In this document: one piece after another, positions 1 through 6,715 of the stretch | How positions within the stretch are numbered: position 1 is the first letter of the stretch | Layout of the letters: the number at the start of each line of letters is the position of its first letter | NCBI GenBank assembly: GCA_035698885.1 | Contig: DASSBJ010000046.1 | Location: 1-12,165, forward strand | Direction of reading: 5' to 3' | Source: VRUE01 sp035698885 | Lineage (GTDB): Bacteria; Actinomycetota; Thermoleophilia; Solirubrobacterales; 70-9 | DNA: 12,165 bases | The notes under the pieces: generated by a model | Told to the model about the DNA's origin: nothing | Seen by the model: only the letters and a program-made list of their open reading frames with translations | Databases searched by the model: none | Program-made: the position numbers and the translations under genes

Positions 1-1143
1 GTCCTCCTCGACCAGGCCGCGGGTGGTCAGCGCCGGGGTGCCGATGCGCAGGCCGGAGGGGTTCATCGGCGGCCGCTCGTCGAAGGGGATCGCGTTGCGG
101 TTGACCGTGATCCCGACCTGCTCCAGGCGGTCCTCGGCGGCCTTGCCGTCGAGCCCGCTCGGCGTCAGGTCGACGAGCACCAGGTGGACGTCGGTGCCGC
201 CGGTGAGCACCGGCACGCCGCTCGCTTCCAGGCCGGCGGCGAGCGCCTGCGCGTTGGCGATCGTCTGCCGCTGGCGGGCGCGGAACGGCTCGCTCGCGGC
301 GATTCGCAGCGCCACCGCCTTGGCGGCGATCGTGTGCATCAGCGGCCCCCCCTGCTGGCCGGGGAAGATCGCCTTGTCGATCGCCTTCGCGTGCTCCTCG
401 GTGCTGAGGATCATCCCGCTGCGAGGGCCGCCGAGGGTCTTGTGGATCGTCGTCGTGACGACGTCGGCGTGCTCGACCGGGTTGGGGTGCTCGCCGGCGG
501 CGACGAGGCCGGCGAAGTGCGCCATGTCGACCATCAGCTTGGCGCCGACCGAGTCGGCGATCCGGCGGAAGGCGGCGAAGTCGAGCTGCCGCGGGTAGGC
601 CGACCAGCCGGCGACGATCAGCTTCGGCCGCTGCTCGTGGGCGAGCCGCTCGACCTCCTCCATGTCCACCCGCAGGTCCTCGCGCCGCACGTGGTAGGCG
701 ACGATCTCGTACAGCTTGCCGGAGACGTTCAGCTTCATCCCGTGGGTCAGGTGGCCGCCGTGGTCGAGCGCCAGGCCCATGATCTTGTCGCCCGGCTCGA
801 TCAGCGCCATGTAGGCGGCGTTGTTGGCCTGCGCCCCGGCGTGAGGCTGGACGTTCGCGTGCTCGGCGCCGAACAGCTCCTTGGCGCGCGCGATCGCCAA
901 TTCCTCGGCGACGTCGACCTCCTCGCAGCCCCCGTAATAGCGACGGCCGGGGTAGCCCTCGGCGTACTTGTTGGTCAGCACCGAGCCGACCGCTTCCAGC
1001 ACCGCCTGCGGCACGAAGTTCTCCGAGGCGATCATCTCCAGGGTCCCCTGCTGGCGTCGCAGCTCGGCCTCGAGCACCGCGGCGATCTCCGGATCGACCT
1101 CGGAGAGGGGTGCGGCCTGCAGGTTCTCGGGTAGCTCGGCCAA
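1..1143 (-). CDS. glyA: Serine hydroxymethyltransferase, C-terminus cut by window edge
   Basis: A PLP enzyme that converts serine and tetrahydrofolate to glycine and 5,10-methylene-THF in the cytoplasm. The visible 381 residues match the SHMT fold: LEMIASENF near residue 30, then YAEGYPGRRYYGG, the HGGHLTHG stretch, and the PLP-lysine motif VTTTIHKTLGGPR with the lysine at about residue 235. The family is usually 410-430 residues, so roughly 40 C-terminal residues lie beyond position 1. There is no in-frame ATG before the conserved core. The chosen start is TTG (1143-1141), giving the N-terminus ELPENLQAAPLSEVDPE. No clear Shine-Dalgarno sequence precedes it. A TATGGT about 10 nt upstream could be a -10 box, which would make the message nearly leaderless (inference). 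The start is 43 bp from the divergent lysyl-oxidase-like gene. Identity is very secure; the exact start is less so. Confidence 0.96.
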   Translation of the reverse strand, partial: MAELPENLQAAPLSEVDPEIAAVLEAELRRQQGTLEMIASENFVPQAVLEAVGSVLTNKYAEGYPGRRYYGGCEEVDVAEELAIARAKELFGAEHANVQPHAGAQANNAAYMALIEPGDKIMGLALDHGGHLTHGMKLNVSGKLYEIVAYHVRREDLRVDMEEVERLAHEQRPKLIVAGWSAYPRQLDFAAFRRIADSVGAKLMVDMAHFAGLVAAGEHPNPVEHADVVTTTIHKTLGGPRSGMILSTEEHAKAIDKAIFPGQQGGPLMHTIAAKAVALRIAASEPFRARQRQTIANAQALAAGLEASGVPVLTGGTDVHLVLVDLTPSGLDGKAAEDRLEQVGITVNRNAIPFDERPPMNPSGLRIGTPALTTRGLVEED

Positions 1144-1186
1144 GATGGATCGACCATACCAACGGCCCGGGATAGCCTTGCGCGCC

Positions 1187-1945
1187 GTGAACGCCCGTTT
1201 CCTCATCGCGACGGTCGCCCTCATCTCGCTGCTCGGCGCGGCGAGCGCCGAGGCGAAGTCCGACAACCCCTGCGAAGGACCGCAGGCCCGCCGGCTGCTC
1301 TGCCCCAACCTGCGGATCGGCAAGCCGTCGGAAATCTACGAGACGCATTACGGCGGCAAGGCGCTGCTGCGCGCGACCAGCGACGTGAAGAGCCGTGGCA
1401 AGGGCCCGATCGAGCTGCGCGGGCACCGAGACGGCTGGCGCCGGATGCGGGTCGACGAGCGGATCCACCGCAAGGGCGGCGGCCGCCTGGTCCTGCGCAC
1501 CGACGCGACGCTGCGCTTCACCGACGTCGGCGCCTACTTCGGCGGCTCCTACTGGAAGGTCCACCAGCTCGCCCGCTTCGAGCTGCGGCGGCTCGGGCCG
1601 AAGCGGGACGCCGGCCCGGTGATCCGCACGGGCCCGAAGCTCAACTACTGCCTGCGCGACCTCGAGCGCACCCGCCCCGGCGGGCGCTCGCCGCGGATCC
1701 GCCACTACCCCGGCTGCGACCAGGACCCCTACACGAAGGCGGTCACGCTCGGCACCTCGGTGGGTTGGTCGGACATCTACCCCGCCGACTACGACAAGCA
1801 GTGGATCGACGTCAGCGGCCTGCGCGGCTGCTTCCTCTTCACGATGACCGTCGACCCGAAGCAGCTGCTCTTCGAGTCGAACGAGCGCGACAACTCAGCC
1901 CGGCGGCGGGTCCGCCTTCCCTACCGCGGCCAGCCGGGCTGCTAG
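1187..1945 (+). CDS. Secreted lysyl-oxidase-like protein (copper histidines not seen)
   Basis: 252 residues from a GTG start. Residues 1-23 form a signal peptide (NARF, a hydrophobic stretch, then an AEA|KS cleavage site), so the protein should be exported. An in-frame ATG at 1145 would add 14 residues ahead of the signal peptide and is less likely. The C-terminal half resembles the lysyl oxidase domain: YWKVHQLARFELRRL (122-136), GPKLNYCLRD (149-158), VGWSDIYPADYDKQWIDVSG (192-211) and VDPKQLLFESNERDNSARRRV. Aligned by eye to human LOX, the two residues that form the lysine tyrosylquinone cofactor have counterparts (K151 and Y198). The HxHxH copper-binding segment that normally precedes FxxYxL is replaced by GGSYWK. 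It may be a structural or binding relative rather than an active oxidase. Six cysteines in the mature part suit disulfides. The 3' end overlaps the convergent sua5 gene by 51 bp. Confidence 0.75.
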   Translation: MNARFLIATVALISLLGAASAEAKSDNPCEGPQARRLLCPNLRIGKPSEIYETHYGGKALLRATSDVKSRGKGPIELRGHRDGWRRMRVDERIHRKGGGRLVLRTDATLRFTDVGAYFGGSYWKVHQLARFELRRLGPKRDAGPVIRTGPKLNYCLRDLERTRPGGRSPRIRHYPGCDQDPYTKAVTLGTSVGWSDIYPADYDKQWIDVSGLRGCFLFTMTVDPKQLLFESNERDNSARRRVRLPYRGQPGC

Positions 1946-2545
1946 GTCGCCGGTCGCAAGGCCGCCCTCGCGCAGGACCGTCCACTCCCCCTGCTCGTCG
2001 AAGCGGGTCAGGTCGACGACGGTCGAGGGCAGGCAGGTCAGCTCGCCGCCGTCGATCGCCAGGTCCACTTCCTCGACGATCGGCGGTGGGACGTCGGCGA
2101 AGCGGCCGGGCGCGGGCTCGCCGCTGAGGTTGGCGGAGGTCTGGAAGAGCGGGCACATCGCGCCGGCCAGCGGGCCGCCGATCAGGCGCACGCCGAGCCG
2201 CGCGCGGTCCTCGCGGCAGGCGAGCGGGTAGCGGCCCTCCGGATTCGCGACGACCAGCGTCACCGGGCCGGGCGTCAGCGCCCCGACCGCGAGCCGCGTG
2301 CGCGGGCCGAGCCCTGCGACCAGCTCGCGCATCGCCAGCGGCGAGAAGTACATGACGGCGGACGGTTTGCCGTCGTCGCGGCCCTTGATCCGGTGGATCC
2401 GCGCGATCGCCGCCGCGTCGAGCGGGTCGCAGGCGAGCCCGTAGAGCCCGTCGGCCGGGAAGACCGCAACGCCGCCGGAGGAGATCGTCGCCTCCAGCGC
2501 CGCCCGCGCCGCCGCTGCCCCGTCCGTCTCTACCGAAATCAGCAA
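1895..2545 (-). CDS. Threonylcarbamoyl-AMP synthase (YrdC/Sua5 family)
   Basis: Makes threonylcarbamoyl-AMP from threonine, bicarbonate and ATP, the first step of the tRNA t6A37 modification. The 216-residue protein is a lone YrdC domain. It shows GGVAVFPADGLYGLACDP (24-41), the K-x-R motif as KGRDDGKP (54-61), and TSANLSG (136-142), all of which line the nucleotide and substrate site in this family. It lacks the C-terminal Sua5 domain, so it is the short TsaC/YrdC/YciO-like form. Members of the YciO subgroup may differ in function. The start is taken as TTG at 2545-2543 because GGAGG (2556-2552) lies six bases upstream; an earlier in-frame TTG at 2551 overlaps that ribosome site. It is the last gene of the rpmE-DUF1385-prfA-prmC run, 57 nt after prmC, with a strong hairpin in between. 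Its end overlaps the convergent lysyl-oxidase-like gene. Confidence 0.93.
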   Translation of the reverse strand: MLISVETDGAAAARAALEATISSGGVAVFPADGLYGLACDPLDAAAIARIHRIKGRDDGKPSAVMYFSPLAMRELVAGLGPRTRLAVGALTPGPVTLVVANPEGRYPLACREDRARLGVRLIGGPLAGAMCPLFQTSANLSGEPAPGRFADVPPPIVEEVDLAIDGGELTCLPSTVVDLTRFDEQGEWTVLREGGLATGDLAARLAAVGKADPPPG

Positions 2546-2551
2546 AATCAA

Positions 2552-2556
2552 CCTCC
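2552..2556 (-). promoter_or_regulatory. Ribosome binding site of sua5 (GGAGG)
   Basis: GGAGG lies six bases before the TTG at 2545-2543 and decides between two in-frame TTG starts. It abuts the 3' arm of the hairpin at 2557-2595, so folding of that hairpin could affect access to it (inference). Confidence 0.75.
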
Positions 2557-2595
2557 GTGTCGCCTTATACGTCTATATGACCTAAAAGGCGACAC
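2557..2595 (-). promoter_or_regulatory. 17-bp imperfect hairpin between prmC and sua5
   Basis: The arms are 2557-2573 and 2579-2595 with the five-base loop TATAT (plus strand). The outer ten pairs, GTGTCGCCTT against AAGGCGACAC, are perfect. The inner seven have two mismatches, giving 15 of 17 pairs. It starts 9 nt after an A7 run at the end of prmC and stops exactly at the sua5 Shine-Dalgarno sequence. There is no T-run after it in the sua5 direction, so it is not a standard intrinsic terminator. It could be a translational or attenuation element, an mRNA-processing site, or an operator. Confidence 0.7.
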
Positions 2596-2605
2596 AGCCG
2601 GTCAT
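2582..2605 (-). other. Possible 8-codon leader ORF or -1 frameshift extension of prmC
   Basis: An ATG overlaps the prmC stop codon (ATGA) and opens a frame encoding MTGCVAF, then TAG. It is in the -1 frame relative to prmC. The end of prmC reads A AAA AAA in exactly the phase of a canonical -1 slippery heptamer, and the hairpin begins 9 nt later. The stretch could be a short leader peptide whose translation disrupts the hairpin, a seven-residue frameshift tail on PrmC, or chance. No ribosome site specific to it is visible. Confidence 0.3.
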
Positions 2606-3438
2606 TTTTTTCCCCAGACGACGCGGGGAATGCCGGCCAGGTCGGGGCGGGTCTCGACCGTTGCGAAGCCCGCCGCGAAGAGCAGCTCGCTGACCGCGGA
2701 CGCCTGGCCGGCGCCGACCTCGAGCGCCAGCGACGGCGCAACGGTCGCCGCCACGGCGACGGCGGCGCGAATCACGTCGAGGCCGTCCGGCCCGCCGAGC
2801 AGCGCCTCGCGCGGCTCCCACTCGGTCACCTCGGGCTCCAAGCCGCCCCAGTCGGCCTCCGCCACGTAGGGCAGGTTGGCGACGACCAGGTCGAGCCGCG
2901 GCGGCGCCGGCGGCAGCATCGTCGCGTGGAACTCGACCAGCTCGGCGAGCCCGAGGCTCGCCGCGTTCGCGCGAGCGACCTCGAGCGCCGCGTCCGAGGT
3001 GTCGGTGGCGAGCAGCTCGCAGCCCGGCAGCTCGTCGGCGATCGCCAACGCCACCGCGCCCGAGCCGGTCCCCATGTCGAGCACCCGCCGCGGCCGCAGC
3101 TCCAGCGCCAGCTCGACCAGCAGCTCCGTCTCCGGCCGCGGCACCAGCACCCGCCGATCGACCGCCAGCTCGATCTGACGAAACCCCTTGCGGCCGAGGA
3201 TGTAGGCAACGGGCTCACGTCGCAACCGCCGCCGCACCATCTCCCCGAAGCGCCGCGCCGCGGCAGCGGGCACGCCGGCCTCGGGCTCCGCCGCCAGTCG
3301 CGCCCGCTCCCAGCCGGTCGCCTCGGCGAGCAGCAGCTCGGCGTCGAGCCGTGGCGAGTCGACGCCGGCCGCGGCAAGCGCGTCCCCCGCCCCGCCCAGG
3401 GCGTCGCGGACGCTGCCGGCGGTCGCCGCCTCGGCCAC
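2602..3438 (-). CDS. prmC: Peptide chain release factor N5-glutamine methyltransferase
   Basis: Methylates the glutamine of the GGQ motif in RF1 and RF2 with S-adenosylmethionine, raising termination efficiency. 278 residues, normal for PrmC/HemK. The N-terminal helical domain (about 1-95) contains the family block EPVAYILGRKGFRQIELAV. PRPETE (100-105) leads into the methyltransferase domain, with SAM motif I DMGTGSGAVALAIA (121-134) and the acidic residue in LLATDTSDAAL. The catalytic tetrad is NLPY (188-191) rather than the usual NPPY. The GTG start lies two bases after the prfA stop, which implies translational coupling with its own substrate. The gene ends in two AAA lysine codons inside an A7 run. 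An assignment to another N-methyltransferase is unlikely given the context and full-length match. Confidence 0.94.
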   Translation of the reverse strand: MAEAATAGSVRDALGGAGDALAAAGVDSPRLDAELLLAEATGWERARLAAEPEAGVPAAAARRFGEMVRRRLRREPVAYILGRKGFRQIELAVDRRVLVPRPETELLVELALELRPRRVLDMGTGSGAVALAIADELPGCELLATDTSDAALEVARANAASLGLAELVEFHATMLPPAPPRLDLVVANLPYVAEADWGGLEPEVTEWEPREALLGGPDGLDVIRAAVAVAATVAPSLALEVGAGQASAVSELLFAAGFATVETRPDLAGIPRVVWGKK

Positions 3439-3440
3439 GC

Positions 3441-4511
3441 TCAGGCGGCGGAGGCCGCGGCGGCCTCGAGTCGCTGCCGCTTCTCCTCGGCGGCGAGGGC
3501 GTCCGTGAACTCCGAGAGGTCGCCCGCGAGCACACTTTCGATGTTGTGCGTCGTCAGCTTGATCCGGTGGTCGGTGACGCGGCCCTGGGGGAAGTTGTAG
3601 GTCCGGACCTTCTCCGAGCGCTCGCCGCTGCCGACCTGCGCCTTGCGCTCGGCCGCGACCTTCGCCTGCTGCTCGGCGACCTCGCGCTCGAGCAGGCGCG
3701 CGCGCAGCACCCGCATCGCCTTCTCGCGGTTCTGCAGCTGCGACTTCTCGTCCTGCATCGAGACGACGATGCCGCTCGGCTTGTGCGTGATCCGCACCGC
3801 CGAGTCGGTCGTGTTGACCGACTGCCCGCCCGGGCCCGAGGAGCGGTAGACGTCGATCTGCAGGTCGTTCTGGTCGACCTCGACCTCGACCTCCTCGGCC
3901 TCTGGCAGCACCGCGACCGTCGCGGTCGAGGTGTGGATGCGCCCCTGCGACTCGGTCTCGGGCACCCGCTGGACGCGGTGCGTGCCGCCCTCGAACTTGA
4001 AGATCGAGTAGGCGCCCTCGCCCTTGATCGCGAAGGTCACCTCCTTGAAGCCGCCGACCTCGGCCGCCGACTGCGAGAGCACCTCGGTCGCGAAGCCGCG
4101 CTCTTCCGCGTAGCGGGTGAGCATCTTGTAGAGGTCGCCGGCGAACAGCGCCGCCTCGTCCCCGCCGGCGCCGGCGCGGATCTCGACCAGCACGTTCTTC
4201 GCGTCGTTCGGGTCGCGCTCGACCATCGCCAGCCGGATCTCCTCTTCCAGCTCCTCCAGCCGCCCCGGCGCCTCGTCCACCACCTTGCGAAGTTCCTCGT
4301 CCTCGCCCTCCTCGAGCAGCTCCCGAGCCCCCTCCAGATCCCCGCTCAGCGTCCGGTACTCGGCCGCCAGCTCGTGCGCAGGCTGCAGCTCCCGGTACTC
4401 CCGCCCGACTTCCGCATACCGCTGTCGATCGGAAATGACCCCAGGGTCGGACATCTCCCGCTCAAGCTCGGAGAACCTGGCCTCGATCTGCTCGATAAGC
4501 GCGTCAATCAT
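3441..4511 (-). CDS. prfA: Peptide chain release factor 1
   Basis: Recognises UAA and UAG in the ribosomal A site and triggers hydrolysis of peptidyl-tRNA. 356 residues, full length. The N-terminal coiled coil runs to about residue 100, followed by the RAGAGGDEAALFA block (112-124). The stop-codon PxT tripeptide is PET (184-186) in HRVQRVPETESQGRIHTS, which marks RF1 rather than RF2 (SPF). GGQ is at 228-230 within SSGPGGQSVNTTDSAVRITH. The middle residue of PxT is more often Ala or Val; Glu here is mildly unusual. The ATG start lies 20 nt after the DUF1385 stop, with only a weak ribosome site (GGCGAG). prmC follows after two bases. Confidence 0.97.
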   Translation of the reverse strand: MIDALIEQIEARFSELEREMSDPGVISDRQRYAEVGREYRELQPAHELAAEYRTLSGDLEGARELLEEGEDEELRKVVDEAPGRLEELEEEIRLAMVERDPNDAKNVLVEIRAGAGGDEAALFAGDLYKMLTRYAEERGFATEVLSQSAAEVGGFKEVTFAIKGEGAYSIFKFEGGTHRVQRVPETESQGRIHTSTATVAVLPEAEEVEVEVDQNDLQIDVYRSSGPGGQSVNTTDSAVRITHKPSGIVVSMQDEKSQLQNREKAMRVLRARLLEREVAEQQAKVAAERKAQVGSGERSEKVRTYNFPQGRVTDHRIKLTTHNIESVLAGDLSEFTDALAAEEKRQRLEAAAASAA

Positions 4512-4531
4512 CTCGCCAGCTTACGGCGAAG

Positions 4532-5542
4532 CTAAGCGACGATCTCGATCGGCGCCTCGCCGACCTCGGCCGGGGTCTCCTCGGCCAGCACCTTCTCCAG
4601 CGCGGCGATCGCCACCGCGAGCTGCGCTTCGTCGGGCTCGCGCGTGGTCAGGTTCTGCAGCATCAGGCCCGGCCACATCACCGCCCGCACCCAGCGCTTG
4701 CGCCTGTTCTTCCCCGCCCACTTGATCACCTCGTAGGAGAGGCCGGCGATCAACGGGATGCCGAGGATGCGCGAGGCGAGCAGCCAGTACCAGGCCGGCA
4801 GGCCGATCGGCGCGAAGACGAAGATCGCCAGCACCATCACGATCAGCAGGAAGCTGGTGCCGCAACGCGGGTGCAGGCGCGAGTAGAGCTTCGCCCGCGC
4901 GGGGACGAGCGCGTCCTCGGCCTCGTAGCAGGAGATCGTCTTGTGCTCGGCGCCGTGGTACTCGAAAACCCGTCGCAGGTCCGGCAGGCGGCTGATCGCC
5001 GCGATGTAGCCGATGAAGATCCCCGTGCGCAGCAGCCCCTCGATCAGCCAGAAGAGCAGCGGCGAGCCGAGCTGGTCCTTGATCAGGCTGGTCAGCCCGA
5101 CCGGGACGACGAAGAAGAGGCCCACCGCAAGCGCCATCGAGAGCACGATCGTCGCCCCCCAGACGAAGCCGCCGATCTCTTCCCTCTCGCCCTGCTCGTC
5201 CTCCTCCATCTGCGCGTTGGCGGAGATCGCCAGGGCGCGGAAGCCGATCTTCAGCGACTCGCCGAGCGCGACGACGCCGCGCAGCACCGGCACCCGCCAG
5301 AGGCGGTGGCGCTTCGCCCAGGGCACCAGCGGTTCGGAGCTGAGCTCGATCTGGCCCTCGGGGTTGCGCACCGCGACCGCCCAGGTCGAGACGCCGCGCA
5401 TCATCACTCCCTCGAGCACCGCCTGGCCGCCGACCGGCGCGTCGCGTTTGGCGACCAGCGCCCCGTCGGGCATGCGCAGCGGATCGGCGCCGTCAGCGGA
5501 GACGGGCAAGTCTGACTGCGGAGAGGTTGTCTCCGCGGCCAT
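4532..5542 (-). CDS. DUF1385 family membrane protein (YqhQ-like)
   Basis: 336 residues of the DUF1385/YqhQ family, whose biochemical role I do not know. Recognised by GGQAVLEGVMMRG (38-50), EYHGAEHKTISCYE (194-207) and HPRCGTSFLL (224-233), all strongly conserved in the family. The conserved Glu/His/Cys residues suggest a metal or catalytic site (inference). Hydrophobic segments at about 127-150, 160-183, 229-248 and 249-270 indicate a polytopic inner-membrane protein. The N-terminal 30 residues are poorly conserved and look disordered; the C-terminus is acidic. The ATG lies three bases after the rpmE stop, and prfA follows 20 nt later, so it is in the release-factor operon. DUF1385 between rpmE and prfA is a recurrent order in Gram-positive genomes, from memory. 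Confidence 0.92.
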   Translation of the reverse strand: MAAETTSPQSDLPVSADGADPLRMPDGALVAKRDAPVGGQAVLEGVMMRGVSTWAVAVRNPEGQIELSSEPLVPWAKRHRLWRVPVLRGVVALGESLKIGFRALAISANAQMEEDEQGEREEIGGFVWGATIVLSMALAVGLFFVVPVGLTSLIKDQLGSPLLFWLIEGLLRTGIFIGYIAAISRLPDLRRVFEYHGAEHKTISCYEAEDALVPARAKLYSRLHPRCGTSFLLIVMVLAIFVFAPIGLPAWYWLLASRILGIPLIAGLSYEVIKWAGKNRRKRWVRAVMWPGLMLQNLTTREPDEAQLAVAIAALEKVLAEETPAEVGEAPIEIVA

Positions 5543-5545
5543 CGC

Positions 5546-5761
5546 TCAGCGGGAGGCCTTGGCGTGCTTTGCCTGGCGCCGCTGGAAGCGCTCGACCCGC
5601 CCGCCGGTGTCGACGAGCTTCTGCTTGCCGGTGTAGAAGGGATGGCACTCCGAGCAGAGCTCGACGTGCAGATCCGACACCGTGGCGCGCGTGTAGAAGT
5701 CGTTGCCGCACGAGCAGTGCACGTGGGCGAGCTGGTACTCGGGGTGGATTGCGGCTTTCAT
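5546..5761 (-). CDS. rpmE: 50S ribosomal protein L31 (zinc-binding form)
   Basis: 71 residues starting MKAAIHPEYQ, typical of L31, which sits on the large subunit and contributes to the bridge with the small subunit. The four zinc-ligand cysteines are visible: HCSCGNDF supplies two and ELCSECHPFYTG the other two, so this is the C+ form made when zinc is available. FYTGKQKLVDTGGRVERFQRR is the conserved family end. The frame is open further upstream, but MKAAIHPEY is the family start. It is probably the first gene of the operon, as the next gene upstream is divergent. Only a weak GGA precedes the ATG, and I could not identify a convincing promoter in the 67-bp gap. Confidence 0.96.
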   Translation of the reverse strand: MKAAIHPEYQLAHVHCSCGNDFYTRATVSDLHVELCSECHPFYTGKQKLVDTGGRVERFQRRQAKHAKASR

Positions 5762-5795
5762 CGCGTCCAAGTCTAGAGAAGTGCGCAAGCGGTGG

Positions 5796-5810
5796 CGCAG
5801 GGGCCCTGCG
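5796..5810. promoter_or_regulatory. Palindrome in the rpmE/hydrolase divergent gap
   Basis: A perfect palindrome, CGCAGGG-G-CCCTGCG, lies in the 67-bp region between the two divergent start codons. The arms are seven bases around a single central base, which suits a dimeric regulator rather than an RNA hairpin. GC-rich palindromes this short also arise by chance at this base composition, so an operator role is only possible. Confidence 0.3.
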
Positions 5811-5828
5811 TCTGAGTAAGGTGTCGGC

Positions 5829-6671
5829 ATGGCGTCAGCCGGCCAGCGACGCGAGGTGGAGCTTCCCGCGGGGACGATCCGCTACCGCGAGGCCGGCGAG
5901 GGCAGGCCGGTGGTCTTCGTCCACGGCTTCCTGGTCGACGGCCGGCTCTGGGATGGCGTCGTCGACGCGCTCGCCGACCGCTGCCGCTGCCTCGCGCCCG
6001 ACTGGCCGATCGGCGCCCAGCAGGTTCCGATGAGGCCGGACGCCGACCTCAGCCCGTACGGAATCGCTGCGACCGTCGCGAGCTTCCTCGAGGCGCTCGA
6101 CCTCGAGGACGTGACGATTGTCGGCAACGACTCCGGCGGAGCGATGTCTCAGGTCCTCGTCACGCGCCACCCGGAGAGGATCGGCCGGCTCGTGCTGACC
6201 AACTGCGACACGCACGACAACTTCCCGCCGGGGATCTTCAAGGCGATGCCACCGGTCGCCGGACTGCCCGGGGGCATGGCGCTGATCTCGGCGCCGTTCC
6301 GGATCCCCGCCCTCGCCCGCGCCGCCTTCAAGCCCTTCGCGAAGACGCCGATCCCGCCCGAGCTCGTCGCCTCCTGGATGCGGCCGAGCCTGCACGACCC
6401 CGGCGTCAAGCACGACGCGAAGAAGGTCACCGCCGGGATGAACAGGCGCTACACCGAAGAGGCGGCCGAGAAGCTGCGCGGCTCCGGCATTCCCCTGCTG
6501 CTCGCCTGGGCCCCCGGCGACAGGTTCTTCCCGCTGAAGTACGCCGAGCGGCTCCGGGACGAAGTCCCCAACGCGAGGCTGGTCGAGATCCCCGACGCGT
6601 CGACCTTCGTCCCACTCGACCAGCCAGGCCGCCTCGCCGACGAGATCGCCGCCTTCGCCTCGGGCTCGTAG
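5829..6671 (+). CDS. Alpha/beta hydrolase with Asp nucleophile position
   Basis: 280-residue alpha/beta-hydrolase-fold protein, cytoplasmic, with no signal peptide. It shows the oxyanion-hole motif VVFVHGF (28-34), a nucleophile elbow VGNDSGGAM (98-106) with Asp101 where most members have Ser, and the acid region WAPGDRFFP with Asp231. The usual GH near the C-terminus is DASTFVPLDQP (256-266), with no His. An Asp nucleophile is found in haloalkane dehalogenases and epoxide hydrolases, but those need the His. I recall actinobacterial relatives with the same GND-GG and TFVP features, so this may be a distinct subfamily. The substrate is unknown. AAGG seven bases before the ATG serves as ribosome site. 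The gene is divergent from rpmE and convergent with the deacetylase gene. Confidence 0.85.
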   Translation: MASAGQRREVELPAGTIRYREAGEGRPVVFVHGFLVDGRLWDGVVDALADRCRCLAPDWPIGAQQVPMRPDADLSPYGIAATVASFLEALDLEDVTIVGNDSGGAMSQVLVTRHPERIGRLVLTNCDTHDNFPPGIFKAMPPVAGLPGGMALISAPFRIPALARAAFKPFAKTPIPPELVASWMRPSLHDPGVKHDAKKVTAGMNRRYTEEAAEKLRGSGIPLLLAWAPGDRFFPLKYAERLRDEVPNARLVEIPDASTFVPLDQPGRLADEIAAFASGS

Positions 6672-6678
6672 CACTTCG

Positions 6679-6715
6679 CGCAAACTGCGGGGTTTTTCGC
6701 TACTTGCGGGTTTTT
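6679..6715 (+). terminator. Weak terminator-like element with two TGCGGG(G)TTTTTCG copies
   Basis: Just after the hydrolase stop, two near-identical units (6686-6699 and 6705-6717) each end in five Ts. CGCA (6679-6682) can pair with TGCG (6686-6689), or CGCAA (6679-6683) with TTGCG (6704-6708), each followed by GG or GGG and T5. The stems are short, so termination is plausible but weak. The rest of the gap to 6882 shows no convincing gene. Confidence 0.35.

Noticed and set aside
184..1134. Long plus-strand frame opposite glyA
   Set aside because: Composition is that of an antisense shadow, and glyA on the other strand is unmistakable.
4518..4533. AGCTT/AAGCT inverted repeat in the DUF1385-prfA gap
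   Set aside because: Five-base arms at a stop codon with no T-run; too short to call a terminator or operator.
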